A DNA stretch of 64,000 nucleotides from Chondrilla cf. caribensis. Lineage: Eukaryota; Porifera; Demospongiae; Chondrillida; Chondrillidae. The stretch lies in assembly GCA_964020155.1 (NCBI GenBank), contig OZ026555.1, positions 4,192,295 through 4,256,294 of the forward strand, in the 5' to 3' direction. Under the pieces are notes generated by a model that saw only the letters and a program-made list of their open reading frames with translations, ran no database searches and had not been told where the DNA came from. Position 1 is the first letter of the stretch, and each line of letters starts with the position of its first letter. The position numbers and the translations under genes are program-made. This document shows positions 12,570-29,343 of the stretch, piece after piece.

Positions 12570-14991
12570 ATGGTTTCACATCGAATGCTATCTTTCCTAC
12601 AGTTGGTGACCCTCTTACCACTGGTTGCTTCAGGAGATGGAGTAATAACTTCAAAGAGGTGTATTTCTAACTTTGCTGAATTGGAAGATAAGGTGTTTGG
12701 TACCAACAACCAAATCAGAGCTGATCTCTACAGAGTTTTCTTCCCGACCAACGGATATACCCCTTTCTCTGTCATTGTGTCTTATCAGTTGATATCACAG
12801 AATGGATCTACCAATTCATCCTATGTTTCCTCAGATCATAACTGTAAACACCAGCTATGGAAGTGGGTATCTTCTCCAGCATTTATATTAATGTCTCCTG
12901 AAATACTTAACAATATTACTCTCCGTACTTTTAACTATTTCAAGATATGGATCACTCCTCAAATCACCATTCCCATTCCCAAACCATGTCCCAATGTGAC
13001 TTATCGCGTTCTCCAGCAAATAACCACTTCGGTGAGTTTCTCAGCATAGTACCACTGTGACACTGATTAACAAATAAGTATTAAATCTGTGTATTTATGA
13101 CCATGGTTACTAAGTTGAATTCAGTTTTTTTAGGCCTATCTCAATTACAACCTCACAACTTATGAACCAAATTACCTTTCTCTCTACCTTATTGCTTTAC
13201 TAATTGTACCATATCTTGTGCATTTGTGAGAGAATGTTTTCAATTTAACATCATGGTGACATGTTTTTGTTATCATGTCTTTGAATTCATGTTGATGTGT
13301 TGTAGCACCTGCAAATGTGTGCCTGTTTAATAAAATTAATATTAAATTGTACATGTCTACAGTGTACAAGCAAACATTTGTCTGCTTATTTGTCTTGAAC
13401 CTTCATGACACAAACTTTCAATTCCACATTTCCCCAGGATTTGAACATTGATACACCCCAACAATATGCACATTACATAGTACTGTTACAGTTACTGTAG
13501 GAACATTATAATTGCACAATGGCCAGTTGAGAGTATAAGGGTTGTGCATTCAATTTACCTTCAAGTTAGTGAAAATCGCAATATATTTTTTAATTGTGTC
13601 AAACTTTGCTTTCACTTTCATATCTATGTTATCTACCAGTTGGGAGTACATTTTAAGGGTTGTGTTTTGTGATTATCTTAGTGAAACTTACATAACTTTA
13701 CAAAATTCATGTGATATTGTAACAAGAACAAATAGAAAACAGTTTCAAACATTGCTTTCAATTTTATATCTCTGTTCTCCATATATAGCTTCAGGATTAT
13801 TCACTAGGACGTCTAGCACACAAAACTCATCCAGGAAATGTATTAGTTGGTTGCTTGAGGAACTCTCATACTGGTGCATACCAAATCCCTTGTAAAAGTA
13901 CAAGTGACAGGAATGATGTTTGCAAGGAGAGGATGTCCAATTTCCTTGTGTTAGGAGTGATGTGTATGGGACTATGCTTCCAGGTGCCAGTTTCATGGTC
14001 TGGGTTAGTTTACATACTGAAAGTTACTCTCAAGCAGGTTACAAACACCAGCCACAGTCGCTCATTTCAGCATTATGGTCTATTGTGGGGCTTCACTGTC
14101 AGTATAGGATTGTTGGGAGCAACTCTGCTCTTTGTTGACTTACAAATGGGATACAACCTAACATCACAATTACACCAGAATCGTTCTGAATCAGTACAAA
14201 TATATATAATATACATAATTCTAGGAACTGTGATTGTGGTGTTATCAATGACAATGGGTCTACCAACATCCATTTATTTTGCATACAAGTACAAGGCATT
14301 TGCAATTCCACTCATTTTCTTGATACCTGCCAAAATCTTGTGCTGCTGTAACAAAAGGAAATCCACAACAATTGCTTTTGGTTTCTTTCTTTGGGTACAG
14401 ATAGCCTCCTTGCAGCTCCTACTATCCCATGCTTGTTTTCTGATCATCACTATTTTTGTGAATACATTTGGTGTGATATGGGCACTGTTTACTCTCATTA
14501 TGATATTCTTGTGTTTTGTTAATGTATTTGCCATCCTCTTTACCATCTCTGCTTACCAGTCCACTCCTCATCAACTTAGACCACAAGGTAGCAGCTACCT
14601 CATCTTACGAGCTGTGATACTGCTTTTGTTACAGATGATGATCAGTTGTACATCCTTTCTTTTCTTATCTGGGGGATATGTTGTTAGTACAGGTACAAGC
14701 CTGGATAGCTTTCAAACCACATTGAAGGCAATAGCACTGCCACTGTTGATTGCAACCATCATATACTGCATACGAAAGGTCACTTGGATTTGGACGAAAT
14801 TGTCCACTAAGATTAATAGAAATGAACCACGTCTCCATCAAGGGATTGGGGAGGAGGAATTGAACACACCTGGGTTGCACACATCGACACACGAAGACCT
14901 CATTGCCAGAGGAAATGAATGGGAGTCTGATAATAGGGATGTACAAGTCTCGGGAGAAGGAATTCAAAGTTATCACTTGTTGGAAGACTGA
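12570..14991 (+). CDS. 7TM protein A3, two exons
   Basis: Exons are 12570-13031 and 13789-14991 (757-bp intron, phase 0), giving 554 aa. Exon 1 has one codon fewer than in A1 (STNSSY for STNIASY) and starts MVSHRMLSF. Exon 2 differs from A1/A2 in the juxtamembrane part (KSTSDRNDVCKE), in helix 1 (CFQVPVSWSGLVYIL) and in helix 6 (LLLQMMISCTSFLFLSG), while helices 3-5 are almost unchanged. The tail again ends YHLLED. No disabling change is seen. Confidence 0.85.
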
Positions 14992-15441
14992 TGTAGGTCC
15001 CTGCCTGTTGGTGCTCAACATTCATTTAACATTATTATAATATTGTACATGTAGAATTACCCTTTGTTAATAGACATAGTTAATAGGTTGTTACGTTAGT
15101 ATTATGATTATATTATATTGTACGTAACTCTAATTTTGAAACTATTATTATTATAATAAGTGTATAAGCAGGTATGGGCTCAGCTATACCATGCATCATA
15201 TCATTATTATATTATTAATTTATTATAATGATGATGATATATGCATATATTTTGAATATATAATATTATATAATAATGTCAGAGCAATATTGCATTATTT
15301 TTCAATTTGAGTACAATGTAATTGAGCATGCAGTAGGCTGGTGATCTAAGTATTATACGCACATTATTATATCTATATATATTTATCTTATATATATTTA
15401 TAATAATATTATATGTACTGGCAAGGCAAATATAATTATCG

Positions 15442-15475
15442 ACAACACAATCACACTCAAGTGTGATTGTGTTGT
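15442..15475. repeat. 34-bp perfect palindrome
   Basis: Arms ACAACACAATCACACT and AGTGTGATTGTGTTGT are exact reverse complements with a 2-bp CA centre. The A2 spacer has only the left half (near 10563), and the A4 spacer has a full copy. Confidence 0.85.
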
Positions 15476-15532
15476 TAAATTACTAATCAATCAATTGATC
15501 AATTAACAGTGCAGAATCACTGCAGCAGATTA

Positions 15533-16087
15533 CAGTGGACCCTCACTTATCCTTGGGACCGAGGGGTGGTCGGATATGTGAAATGTTCAGATAACTGAAA
15601 TGGGAGTGAATGCATTATGATATGTCAATATATTACTCATTATTTGGCTACATGTTGGCTATAAAGTACAACACAACAAATGGTTTGGAACTTTTTCCAT
15701 GATCCCTATATTGTTTTCATTTCGACTTCCGGAATGAAACGCTTGTCTACATCTAATACGTGCTCCTACACGTAACCGCAACAATGAATTTATATAATAA
15801 TTTATATATATTGCGCGAAAAAAGATGGCCGATTTCGAACGCCGACAATGCGAAATTGGTCTGGAACTCGTGCGTTGAAGCTTCGCCGAACATAATAACT
15901 TCAACGAAGGTTCTTCTGATCCTAAGGAAGATCCTTTTTAATTCGAATTACTTGTTTCAAGTGCGTGCACCTGTTATAATATTATTATTCACCACTAAGG
16001 TCAAATGGCTAATGTGCAAATAGCTACGTATCCCTGGAAATTTGGTGTCCGGATAATCCGAGCCTCCGGATAAATGAGGGTCCACTG
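15533..16087. mobile_element. pogo/Tigger-like MITE with TA target duplication
   Basis: The ends are CAGTGGACCCTCACTTATCC and GGATAAATGAGGGTCCACTG, near-perfect inverted repeats of about 20 bp flanked by TA on both sides. The A4 spacer keeps the empty site (GCAGATTATATGTATT near 20937), so insertion followed the A3/A4 duplication. There is no transposase. The interior (about 15701-15953) is related to the core of the hairpin-ended elements elsewhere in the window, sharing TATTGTTTTCATTTCGACTT and GAATTACTTGTT. CAGT-type ends with TA duplication are typical of the Tc1-mariner-pogo group; the pogo assignment is inference. Confidence 0.85.
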
Positions 16088-16431
16088 TATATGTATTTGC
16101 ATGCACACTTTGATTTGCTCACATAACATACCATGCACATATGTAGAATGATTATATCCACACACTAATATTGCATAGCTACGTATACATATTATGTAAG
16201 AAACTTACATGCAAGAGATATTAAAGTAGTAAACATATGCACTGTACAGCATATCCAGTGTGAAGGCAATATAAATTATTGATAATATTACTACTACTTA
16301 GTGTACAAAATTGTTTAAACCTATACTAAATACAGTACACTGTACATATTAGGTATGAATCACTGTAGATCAGTTCTGTACTCTAGTTCGAACATTTCAG
16401 TGATATTAGTAACAATAATTGTTCAAGACAG

Positions 16432-17143
16432 CTAGAAGAACTCCTCGGCTCCAAGATCTCTGATCTCACTGAGGATATCCATTGCTTTGTGGAGAGCCTG
16501 TAGGACCACCAGAGCAATACATGGACATGTGTTCACAAGAGAGCTGTATGTAATAGCTGTAGCCTGTCTAGGTGCACTACAGCAGGGATGAAGTGACAAT
16601 TGCTCACCAAGGGCAAAGACCGAGGTAATCGGTTATCACTTTTATCTGCTGTTGTACACCTGACAGGCTACAAATATTATGCACGTTGTTATTATAAAAC
16701 TAGATAAATTTTTGGTGAAAGGTCAATGAAACAAATCAAGAAGTGTGTTCACATTACGGGAAGGTTGTTTACTTTGCAGATGTGAACAGACTAGTCCTGT
16801 TGATCTCTTACTAATCATGGTACATACCAACATGTGCTGAAGAGGTATCCACAGATGGTGGAGTTTGTGAGAGGGTATACCGACAAGCAGTATCCAATTA
16901 CACAGTGCACAAATAAGTCAACATAAATGTAGAGAACGACCCTTGGGATATATGTATATCACTATGCATAAATGCCACAACTTTTGATAGCAGATAGCAA
17001 ATGACCACTTGTCAACCTGACGTGTTGCAGTAGTTGACAGCGGGCAAGCATGTAGACACCCTCACCTCCAACATAGCAGCCGTTTCCTTTCTTCTTGTGT
17101 AGATCTCTGGTGATTAAACCATTACGTGGTCGACAACTTCACT
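16432..17143 (-). pseudogene. DNM1L: DNM1L 3'-exon duplicate, A3-A4 spacer
   Basis: Copies of the last two exons, at 17143-17066 and 16497-16432, on the minus strand. The first has the same premature TAA (MV-stop-SPE) as the copy in the A2-A3 spacer, so both derive from one already broken duplicate. The terminal exon copy reads ALHKAMDILSEIRDLGAEEFF and then stops. Confidence 0.8.
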
Positions 17144-18016
17144 CTGGATTGACGGAAAGACAATAAGTGTCTCAACGCTTCTCCTCGGAAGCAAACAACA
17201 CAATACGTACAGTACAACAATAAGCACATGCGGTAAAGATGGGTACATACATACTTGTATCCTGGCTGAGGGGTAAATCAAAGGAAAAACTGTGCAAACA
17301 TAAACTATGTAGCACAGGGTACATATGTATATATTATAATATATATTTACGTATATATAATATATTTGCACATGCATGTCATGTGACCACAGCAATCTGC
17401 GTAGGCTACATTGGGTGGATTTAGTGAAGACACAGCGGGAATACACATGTACGTGCACATGTACTGTACATACAGTGGTTGTAGGTTACAGTGAGTTATT
17501 CCAAAATACTGCCTGTTATAACAATCCAAGTTTTCATTGTTTTATTCTTACATTTTCACTATTTAGGGATGTAATGGACCTATAATGGATGACATGACAT
17601 AATGTAGTACATGATCAAATGTGACACACACAGTACATACAATGTATAATGTTATACACAGTACCTGATGTATATAATACAAAAAACAAATAAACTTCTA
17701 CAAGGTAGGCTAAAGGTATACACTCCACATCGTCCATATAGACAAGGCAACCACATACATGTGAACGTGGAATAGAACCTGGAGGCAGTTAGTCTGGCAT
17801 AGCTAGACCCATTCCCACCTCCAATTTAAAATTGGAGGCAGTTGAATGACTACGATACCCGTTAGATACGGTTTATGAAGACTTACATTATATTCACATG
17901 ACTGGCGCAGAGCTGCGCACGTGACATGAACTGAAAATGGTCATTGAAATTGACACCATTATTGCCAGTTCATCATGTGCCAGAGAGACAGAGAGAGAAG
18001 AATTCAAGAGGTCGTT

Positions 18017-20384
18017 ATGGTTTCATACGGAATGCTATCCTTCCTACAGTTGGTGACCCTCTTACCACTGGTTGCTTCAGGAGATGAAGTAATAACTTCA
18101 AAGAGATGTATTTCTAACTTTGCTGAATTGGAAGATAAGGTGTTTGGTACCAACAACCAAATCAGAGCTGATCTCTACAGAGTTTTCTTCCCGACCAACG
18201 GATATACCCCTTTCTCTGTCATTGTGTCTTATCAGTTGATATCACAGAATGGATCTACCAATTCATCCTATGTTTCCTCAGATCATAACTGTAAACACCA
18301 GCTATGGAAGTGGGTATCTTCTCCGGCATTTTTATTAATGTCTCCTGAAATACTTAACAATATTACTCTCCGTACTTTTAACTATTTCAAGACATGGATC
18401 ACTCCTCAAATCACCATTCCCATTCCCAAACCATGTCCCAATGTGACTTATCGCGTTCTCCAGCAAATAACCACTTCGGTGAGTTTCTCAGCATAGTACC
18501 ACTGTGACACTGATTAACAAATAAGTATTAAATCTGTGTTACAGTATTTATGACCATGGTTACTAAGTTGAATTCAGTTTTTTCAGGCCTATCTCAATTA
18601 CAACCTCACAACTTATGAACCAAATTACCTTTCTCTCTATCTTATTGCTTTACTAATTGTACCATATCTTGTGCATTTTGTTATCATGTCTTTGAATTCA
18701 TGTTGATGTGTTGTAGCACCTGCAAATGTGTGCCTGTTTAATAAAATTAATATTAAATTGTACATGTCTACAGTGTACAAGCAAACGTTTGTCTGCTTAT
18801 TTGTCTTGAACCTTCATGACACAAACTTTCAATTCCACATTCCCCCAGGATTTGAACATTGATACACCCCAACAATATGCACATTACATAGTACTGTTAC
18901 AGTTACTGTAGGAACATTATAATCGCAGAGTATAAGGGTTGTGCATTTAATTCACCTTCAAGTTAGTGAAAATCGCATTATAAATTTTGATCGTGTCAAA
19001 CTTTGCTTTCACTTTCATATCTATGTTATCTACAGTTGGGAGTACATTTTAAGGGTTGTGTTTTGTGATTATCTTAGTGAAACTTACATAACTTTACAAA
19101 ATTCATGTGATATTGTAACAAAAACAAATAGAAAACAGTTTCAAACATTGCTTTCAATTTTATATCTCTGTTCTCTATATATAGCTTCAGGATTATTCAC
19201 TAGGACGTCTAGCACACAAAACTCATCCAGGAAATGTCTTAGTTGGTTGCTTGAGGGACTCTCATACTGGTGCATACCAAATCCCTTGTAAAAGTACAAG
19301 TGACAGGAATGATGTTTGCAAGGAGAGGATGTCCAATTTCCTTGTGTTAGGAGTGATGTGTATGGGACTATGCTTCCAGGTGCCAGTTTCATGGTCTGGG
19401 TTAGTTTACATACTGAAAGTCACTCTCAAGCAGGTTGCAAACACCAGTCATAGTCGCTCATTTCAGCATTACGGTCTATTGTGGGGCTTCACTGTCAGTA
19501 TAGGATTGTTGGGAGCAATTCTGCTCTTTGTTGACTTACAAATGGGATACAACCTAACATCACAATTACACCAGAATCGTTCTGAATCAGTACAAATATA
19601 TATAATATACATAATTCTAGGAACTGTCATTCTGGTGTTATCAGTGACAATGGGTCTACCAACATCCATTTATTTTGCATACAAGTACAAGGCATTTGCA
19701 ATTCCACTCATTTTCTTGATACCTGCCAAAATCTTGTGCTGCTGTAACAAAAGGAAATCCACAACAATTGCTTTTGGTTTCTTTCTTTGGGTACAGATAG
19801 CCTCCTTGCAGCTCCTACTATCCCATGCTTGTTTTCTGATCATCACTATTTTTGTGAATACATTTGGTGTGATATGGGCACTGTTTACTCTCATTATGAT
19901 ATTCTTGTGTCTGGTCAACATATTTGCCATCCTTTTCACCATCTCTGCTTACCAGTCCACTCCTCGTCAACTTAGACCACAAGGTAGTAGCTACCTCATC
20001 TTACGAGCTGTGATACTGCTTTTGTTACAGATGATGATCAGTTGTACATACTTTCTTTTCTTATCTGGGGGATATGTTGTTAGTACAGGTACAAGCCTGG
20101 ATAGCTTTCAAACCACATTGAAGGCAATAGCATTGCCACTGTTGATTGCAACCATCATATACTGCATAAGAAAGGTCACTTGGATTTGGTTGAAATTGTC
20201 CACTAAGATTAATAGAAATGAACCACGTCTCCATCAAGGGATTGAGGAGGAATTGAACACACCTGGGTTGCACACATTGGCACACAAAGACCTCATTGCC
20301 AGAGGAAATGAATGGGAGTCTGATAATAGGGATGTGCAAGTCTCGGGAGAAGGAATTCAAAGTTATCACTTGTTGGAAGACTGA
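18017..20384 (+). CDS. 7TM protein A4, two exons
   Basis: Exons are 18017-18478 and 19185-20384 (706-bp intron, phase 0), giving 553 aa. It is closest to A3 in exon 1, in the juxtamembrane segment and in helices 1 and 6. It lacks one Gly in the GIEEEL segment of the tail. Intact throughout, with YHLLED at the end. Its 3' spacer is the one that leads into the intact DNM1L exons. Confidence 0.85.
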
Positions 20385-20853
20385 TGTAGGTCACTGCCTG
20401 TTGATGCTCAACATTCATGCATATAACATTGTACATGTAGAATTACCCTTTGTTAATAGACATAGTTAATAGGTTATTACGTTAGTATTATGATTATAAT
20501 ATTATTATATTGTACGTAACTCTAATTTTGAAACTATTATTATTATAATAAGTGTATAAGCAGGTATGGGCTCAGCTATACCATGCATCATATCATTATT
20601 ATATTATAAATTTATTATAATGATGATGATATATGCATATATTTTGAATATATAATTTATATAATATTATTATAATAATGTTAGAGCAATATTGCATTAT
20701 TTTTCAATTTGAGTACAATGTAATTGTGCATGCAGTAGGCTGGTGATCTAAGTATTATACGCACATTATTATATCTATAATATTATATATTTATCTTATA
20801 TATATATATTTATAATAATATTATATGTACTGGCAAGGCAAATATAATTATCG

Positions 20854-20887
20854 ACAACACAATCACACTCAAGTGTGATTGTGTTGT
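20854..20887. repeat. 34-bp palindrome, second copy
   Basis: Same sequence and position relative to the gene as the copy after A3, so it was copied with the A3/A4 unit. Confidence 0.85.
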
Positions 20888-21273
20888 TAAATTACTAATC
20901 AATTAATTAATCAATTAACAGTGCAGAATCACTGCAGCAGATTATATGTATTCGCATGCACACTTTGAATTGCTCACCCCATGCACATATGTAGAATGAT
21001 TATATCCACACACTAATATTGCATAGCTACATATTATGTAAGTAACTTACATGCAAGAGATATTAAAGTAGTAAATATATGCACTGTACAGCATATCCAG
21101 TGTGAAGGCAATATAAATTATTGATAATATTACTACTACTTAGTGTACAAAATTGTTTAAACCTATACTAAATACAGTACACTGTACATATTAGGTATAA
21201 ATCACTGCAGATTAGTTCTGTACTTCAGTTCGAACAGTTCAGTGATATTAGTAACAATAATTGTTCAAGGGAG

Positions 21274-24778
<3,505 letters not shown>

Positions 24779-24853
24779 CTGTGGAGGAATTAAAAGTGAT
24801 TTGTCAACCAAGAGCATATCCACAATAAGAACCAGACATATAGGAACACTGTA

Positions 24854-25300
<447 letters not shown>

Positions 25301-25522
25301 AGGGAAGTACACTGAAGATAGACTTCACAAAGGTACGTATCAACAGCCCCAAATTCAATTATCAAACATAACCAAGTGAAAGTGAATTTAATACAGATTT
25401 TACAGTTAGTATAAACTGAATACATATACTATTAAACTAGGATACAGCATACAGCTCTTATAGTCACAACTGCTCCAAGTTCTTTGAGAGAGAGTACGTG
25501 TACGATCTGTGAATAAAACAAA

Positions 25523-27269
25523 ATGGACAGGTCTACTGGTTCAAGGTTCCTACTACTGTCAATTTGCCTTCTCCTGGTAGGTGAGTACTGCGGAACAGCT
25601 TCAGAAATGAACCCTAGTATCTATGAATACAGTCAGTTTGAGAAGGAGGTTGTCACCCCTGCCATTCAACAGAAGCTACTGGATGTGTTCTACCCTACCA
25701 ATGAACAGTCTCCTTACTCAGTAGTGGTGAGGTACCAGACAGTGCTAACTAATGGGACTAGCACCATTGTATCAACTGATCCCACCTGTGACAGTCAACT
25801 GTGGTCTTGGAACTCAGCCAAAACCTTCCAACTGGCCAAACCCTCAAACTTCAACAGATACTCACTGTATCTCCTCAACAACTTCAAGCCTTTGGAGATA
25901 CTACATTTAGACATTACGGTGCCTCCTCTACATCAAAACATCACATTTGACTTCCTACTGCGATTGACATCATCGGTGAGTTGTGTGTGTCTCATTGTAT
26001 GGTGCAAGTGGTTCAAAGTAGCTCAATTTCCAAATAGTTTTGCTCATTGTTACAAGCAAACAGCCTCACAATACATCAAAATTGAAGGAAGGTTCTACAG
26101 CACCATCTATCCACATCGCACTTTATATGCATAGCCATTGTTTAGCAACTACTGTGACAGGCACAATGATACTTTTGATAAGCAATGTATAGTGGTATAA
26201 ATTCACATTTGCACTCTGGTATCATTTCACATAGTCCAGTTTCATTGTACATGAAATACTCCATATTATTATTCTCTTATTTGTCTGTAGCTAAAGGGAT
26301 ATGCTGCACCAATCAAACTCAGTCGAACTGAGTGGATGGAAGGTTACGTTGAAATGGGATGTGGTACTCACGAGCATACCACATGGTTCCATATGCCATA
26401 TGAAGGGGAACAGCAGTACGTACAAGAATCCCTTATGTATGTACTGGGGAATTTGTTACCAATATTTTTCACTTCGGCCATGTTGCTGATCATTACATGC
26501 ACTATGAAAACAAAATTTGCCAAACTACTTGAGGGAACAGTGGAAAGAACGTTCTGGGGATATGGAGTACTATGGGGAGTAGCAACAACTGCCATTGGAG
26601 TACTGGCAGTGATACTCTACTTGATGATAACCATAACCATTGAGATACTACCTCACTATGACGATCTTCTCGTACTTTACGCTGTTCAACAGTATATTGA
26701 TATCACCGGTGCTATCGATATTGCCAACCATCTATTTACAGAGTTCAGTCGTGGAAGTGGAGGTTGCAATCCCATACATTTTCCTACTACCTGCCAGAGC
26801 TGTGTTCTGCTGTAGGAATAAACAACATGCCAAGAATTTGGTCGTCAGTATTCTCATCTATGTCCTGTTATGGGCTGTTTTGCAACTTTTGGTGTACATG
26901 CTTCTGCTCATATTTGCAGCAACTATCTCACCACACATAATAGGACTTTGTGTTATCATAGTTTTCTTCCTCTTAACAATAACTAACTTCCTGGCCCTCG
27001 CTTTCACCATATCTGCCTACTACTGCACCAGTGGGAACCGAAGACCAGAGGGACAGAAGACTACAATGTATGATGCTTTGATCGAGCTTCTGATACTGTG
27101 TTTCATTAGTTTGTTCCTTTCGTTACTTTTTTTCTGTATCAACATGAATTTGATCACTAAGACTACAATCTCTATCATGGGAATAGCAGTGGAGATGATC
27201 GCAAAGAAGTACATTCCTCACATACTGACAAAGCAGAAAATCAATGCAGAGTACATAGAGATGTTGTGA
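25523..27269 (+). pseudogene. 7TM protein B1, frameshifted by an 8-bp deletion
   Basis: Exon 1 (25523-25975, 151 codons) and the splice sites are intact; the 315-bp intron ends at 26290. Exon 2 starts at 26291, but between 26660 and 26661 it lacks CTGACAAT, which every other B copy has after CACTATG or its equivalent. The frame is lost in the loop before helix 3 and stops at 26815. The rest stays readable in the other frame to 27269, ending AEYIEML. The signal peptide (FLLLSICLLLVGEYCGTA) and upstream flank differ from the other B genes, and no TATAAATA box is found. The lesion looks recent because the remainder is undamaged; an assembly error is possible. An AATAAA lies at 27317. Confidence 0.8.
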
Positions 27270-29343
27270 TAGAGGAAGGTTTGCGGACTACAAGGACAGT
27301 AGCTATTGGCTAAAGTAATAAATATAGAAGTGATAACTTTACGGTTACTGTACTTCATTCTTAGGCTTCAGCTACAAAAAACACATCTGCATACACATTC
27401 ATAGCTTGCTATTGCATAACTGTATGTATTTTTCTGTGACTATTCATGTGTTTGCATCTGATGCAGTAATCACTATCTGGAATCTCACTATTGCTCTCAT
27501 CCTGATATCCCTTTACAAAAATATGTGAAAGGGAATGACGTGTCAGGAAATGATGTGATAGGAAGTAATGTGACAGGAAGTGCTCAGCAGGAAGGTCAAA
27601 CTCTATAACATCTCACAACATATTGCACTTCCTGCTGCTAAGGTGAATATGGATGAGCATATGTACACACTGCTCAGTTCACAATAGAATTACTCTACAT
27701 GCTACATACAATCAGGACAATACAGAAGGAAGCAGTGGGTTGTTGGGATGTAGGATAGATACAACTTGGCAGATTAGACACCAGCCTGTACAATGTGACC
27801 ACAATGTAGTGAGTCACTATCGATGTTAGCAGTGAATAAAGGTACACTTAGTCTAGCTGTACATACAATGGTAGGTAATGTGATTGGGCAAATGTATCAC
27901 ATTACACATGATTAGGTAATATGTCACATGACAATCATATGACAATACAAACATGGACATTATAACAAGTAATTTAAGTCCAAAAACTCGTGAGGCTGCC
28001 GCCCCCACACTCAAATTACTTGGGCTTCAAAAGAACCCTCGCTGGAGTTATTACGCTCAGCGGACCTTCAGTGCACAAATTCTAGCCCAATTCCTAATTG
28101 TCGGCATTTGAAATCGGCCATCTTTTTTCTGTAGTGTGTGTCTGTACCCGTCTGGAGTTTGAATGGTGATTCCATTCAAGTTAAGGAACCCAAACAAGGG
28201 AAAACAGGATAATACCCTGAGATACACATCCTCAAGGCACAAATAGTCTAATAACCATATCCATCCACAAACTGCAGTCATGGTCAGTTGATTACTCCTC
28301 CACTAGACCTTCTTAACCATTACCAAGACCCAGCATAGTTGTATGGTTGACTGAGTTGACTGAATATGTCCATACATCGGGGGATATTATGTACAATCTA
28401 CCTACATTGCATGGTATACAGGACATATCAGCAAATACGTACGTATACTGTATTCGATATAAAAACTAACATAGAATGTACACCCTGGATTTCTTAGTAC
28501 TGTTCCCACAGGGCCTTCCTGTTCAGCCCTTCTTGTTCAGCACTACACCAGGGAATCTGCAATGATCCCATTAGAGGGATACCATAAGAACATCATAGTA
28601 GTTGCAGTGTCAGCAGTTGAGAGGGTTGTTGTCTTGATACTACCAGTCCTATCCAGTTCAATGACATAAGTAATTGAAATTGTACAATAAATGAGGAATG
28701 ATATTGCGGTGACACATTCGTAAGTAGTGAAGAAACAAGGCTACCATGCTCAGCAGCAGCTCACCTCTCCAGTACATACACTACTGCAGTGAACACAAGG
28801 TCACAGCATAACCATCTCAATATCATCAACAGTAGTGAGGGAATTGCATACAGCACACACACATTGGGGCATGTATATAGATGTGTTTATGATATCATGA
28901 TGTTTTCAGATGGTTTGAAGACTTAGTACTTGTTTACATAACAATATCCACTTTCTGTGTGTTGAAACTGACCCTTACTGAAGTGAGTCACTATTGAATG
29001 TTGGCAGTAAGAATAGTACACTTCCCTAATCATACGTACAATGCATTTTAGGTAATTTTACTGGACAAATGCATCACATGATACATGACATCACACAGTA
29101 CATATTGTCGTATGTTTCACAATAGTGTTTACAATATGTCTGTGCCTGTCTGTCTGTGTGGAAATGGTGACCTCATCCAAGTTCAAGAAACCATACAAGG
29201 TAGAGTATAACAAGGGAAAAACCTAAGGGATGCACCTCAATAAGACATAAACATCTCTTGTAGACTATATTGAATAGTCTCTATAGGCAGTATTAACCAC
29301 AGTCTTCAGAGTGAGAGAGTATGAATAATCAATGAAATTGAAA
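27270..29343. other. B1-B2 spacer (odd type)
   Basis: Holds conserved spacer words also found after B5 and B7 (AAGTGCTCAGCAGGAAG, TTGGCAGATTAGACACCAGC) and a truncated hairpin element. About 29131-29201 is a repeated block that reads NGDLIQVQETIQG ending at a GT. At 29262-29280 is the degraded counterpart of the palindromic TATA box (AGACTATATTGAATAGTCT). No further gene is seen. Confidence 0.55.
27966..28130. mobile_element. hairpin-ended element, truncated copy E6
   Basis: Reverse orientation. Keeps the CAAGTAATT hairpin end and about 110 bp of core up to GGCCATCTTTTTTCT, then breaks off into spacer sequence. The other end and some spacer (compare 40400-40450) are missing. Confidence 0.7.

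Larger units (their letters stand above)
14992..18016. other. 3' spacer of A3 and 5' flank of A4
   Basis: AT-rich spacer containing a perfect palindrome, a pogo-like MITE and two decayed DNM1L exons. The last 300 bp are nearly the same as the A3 flank, including the short inverted block around 17817 (CCTCCAATTTAAAATTGGAGG). Confidence 0.55.
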
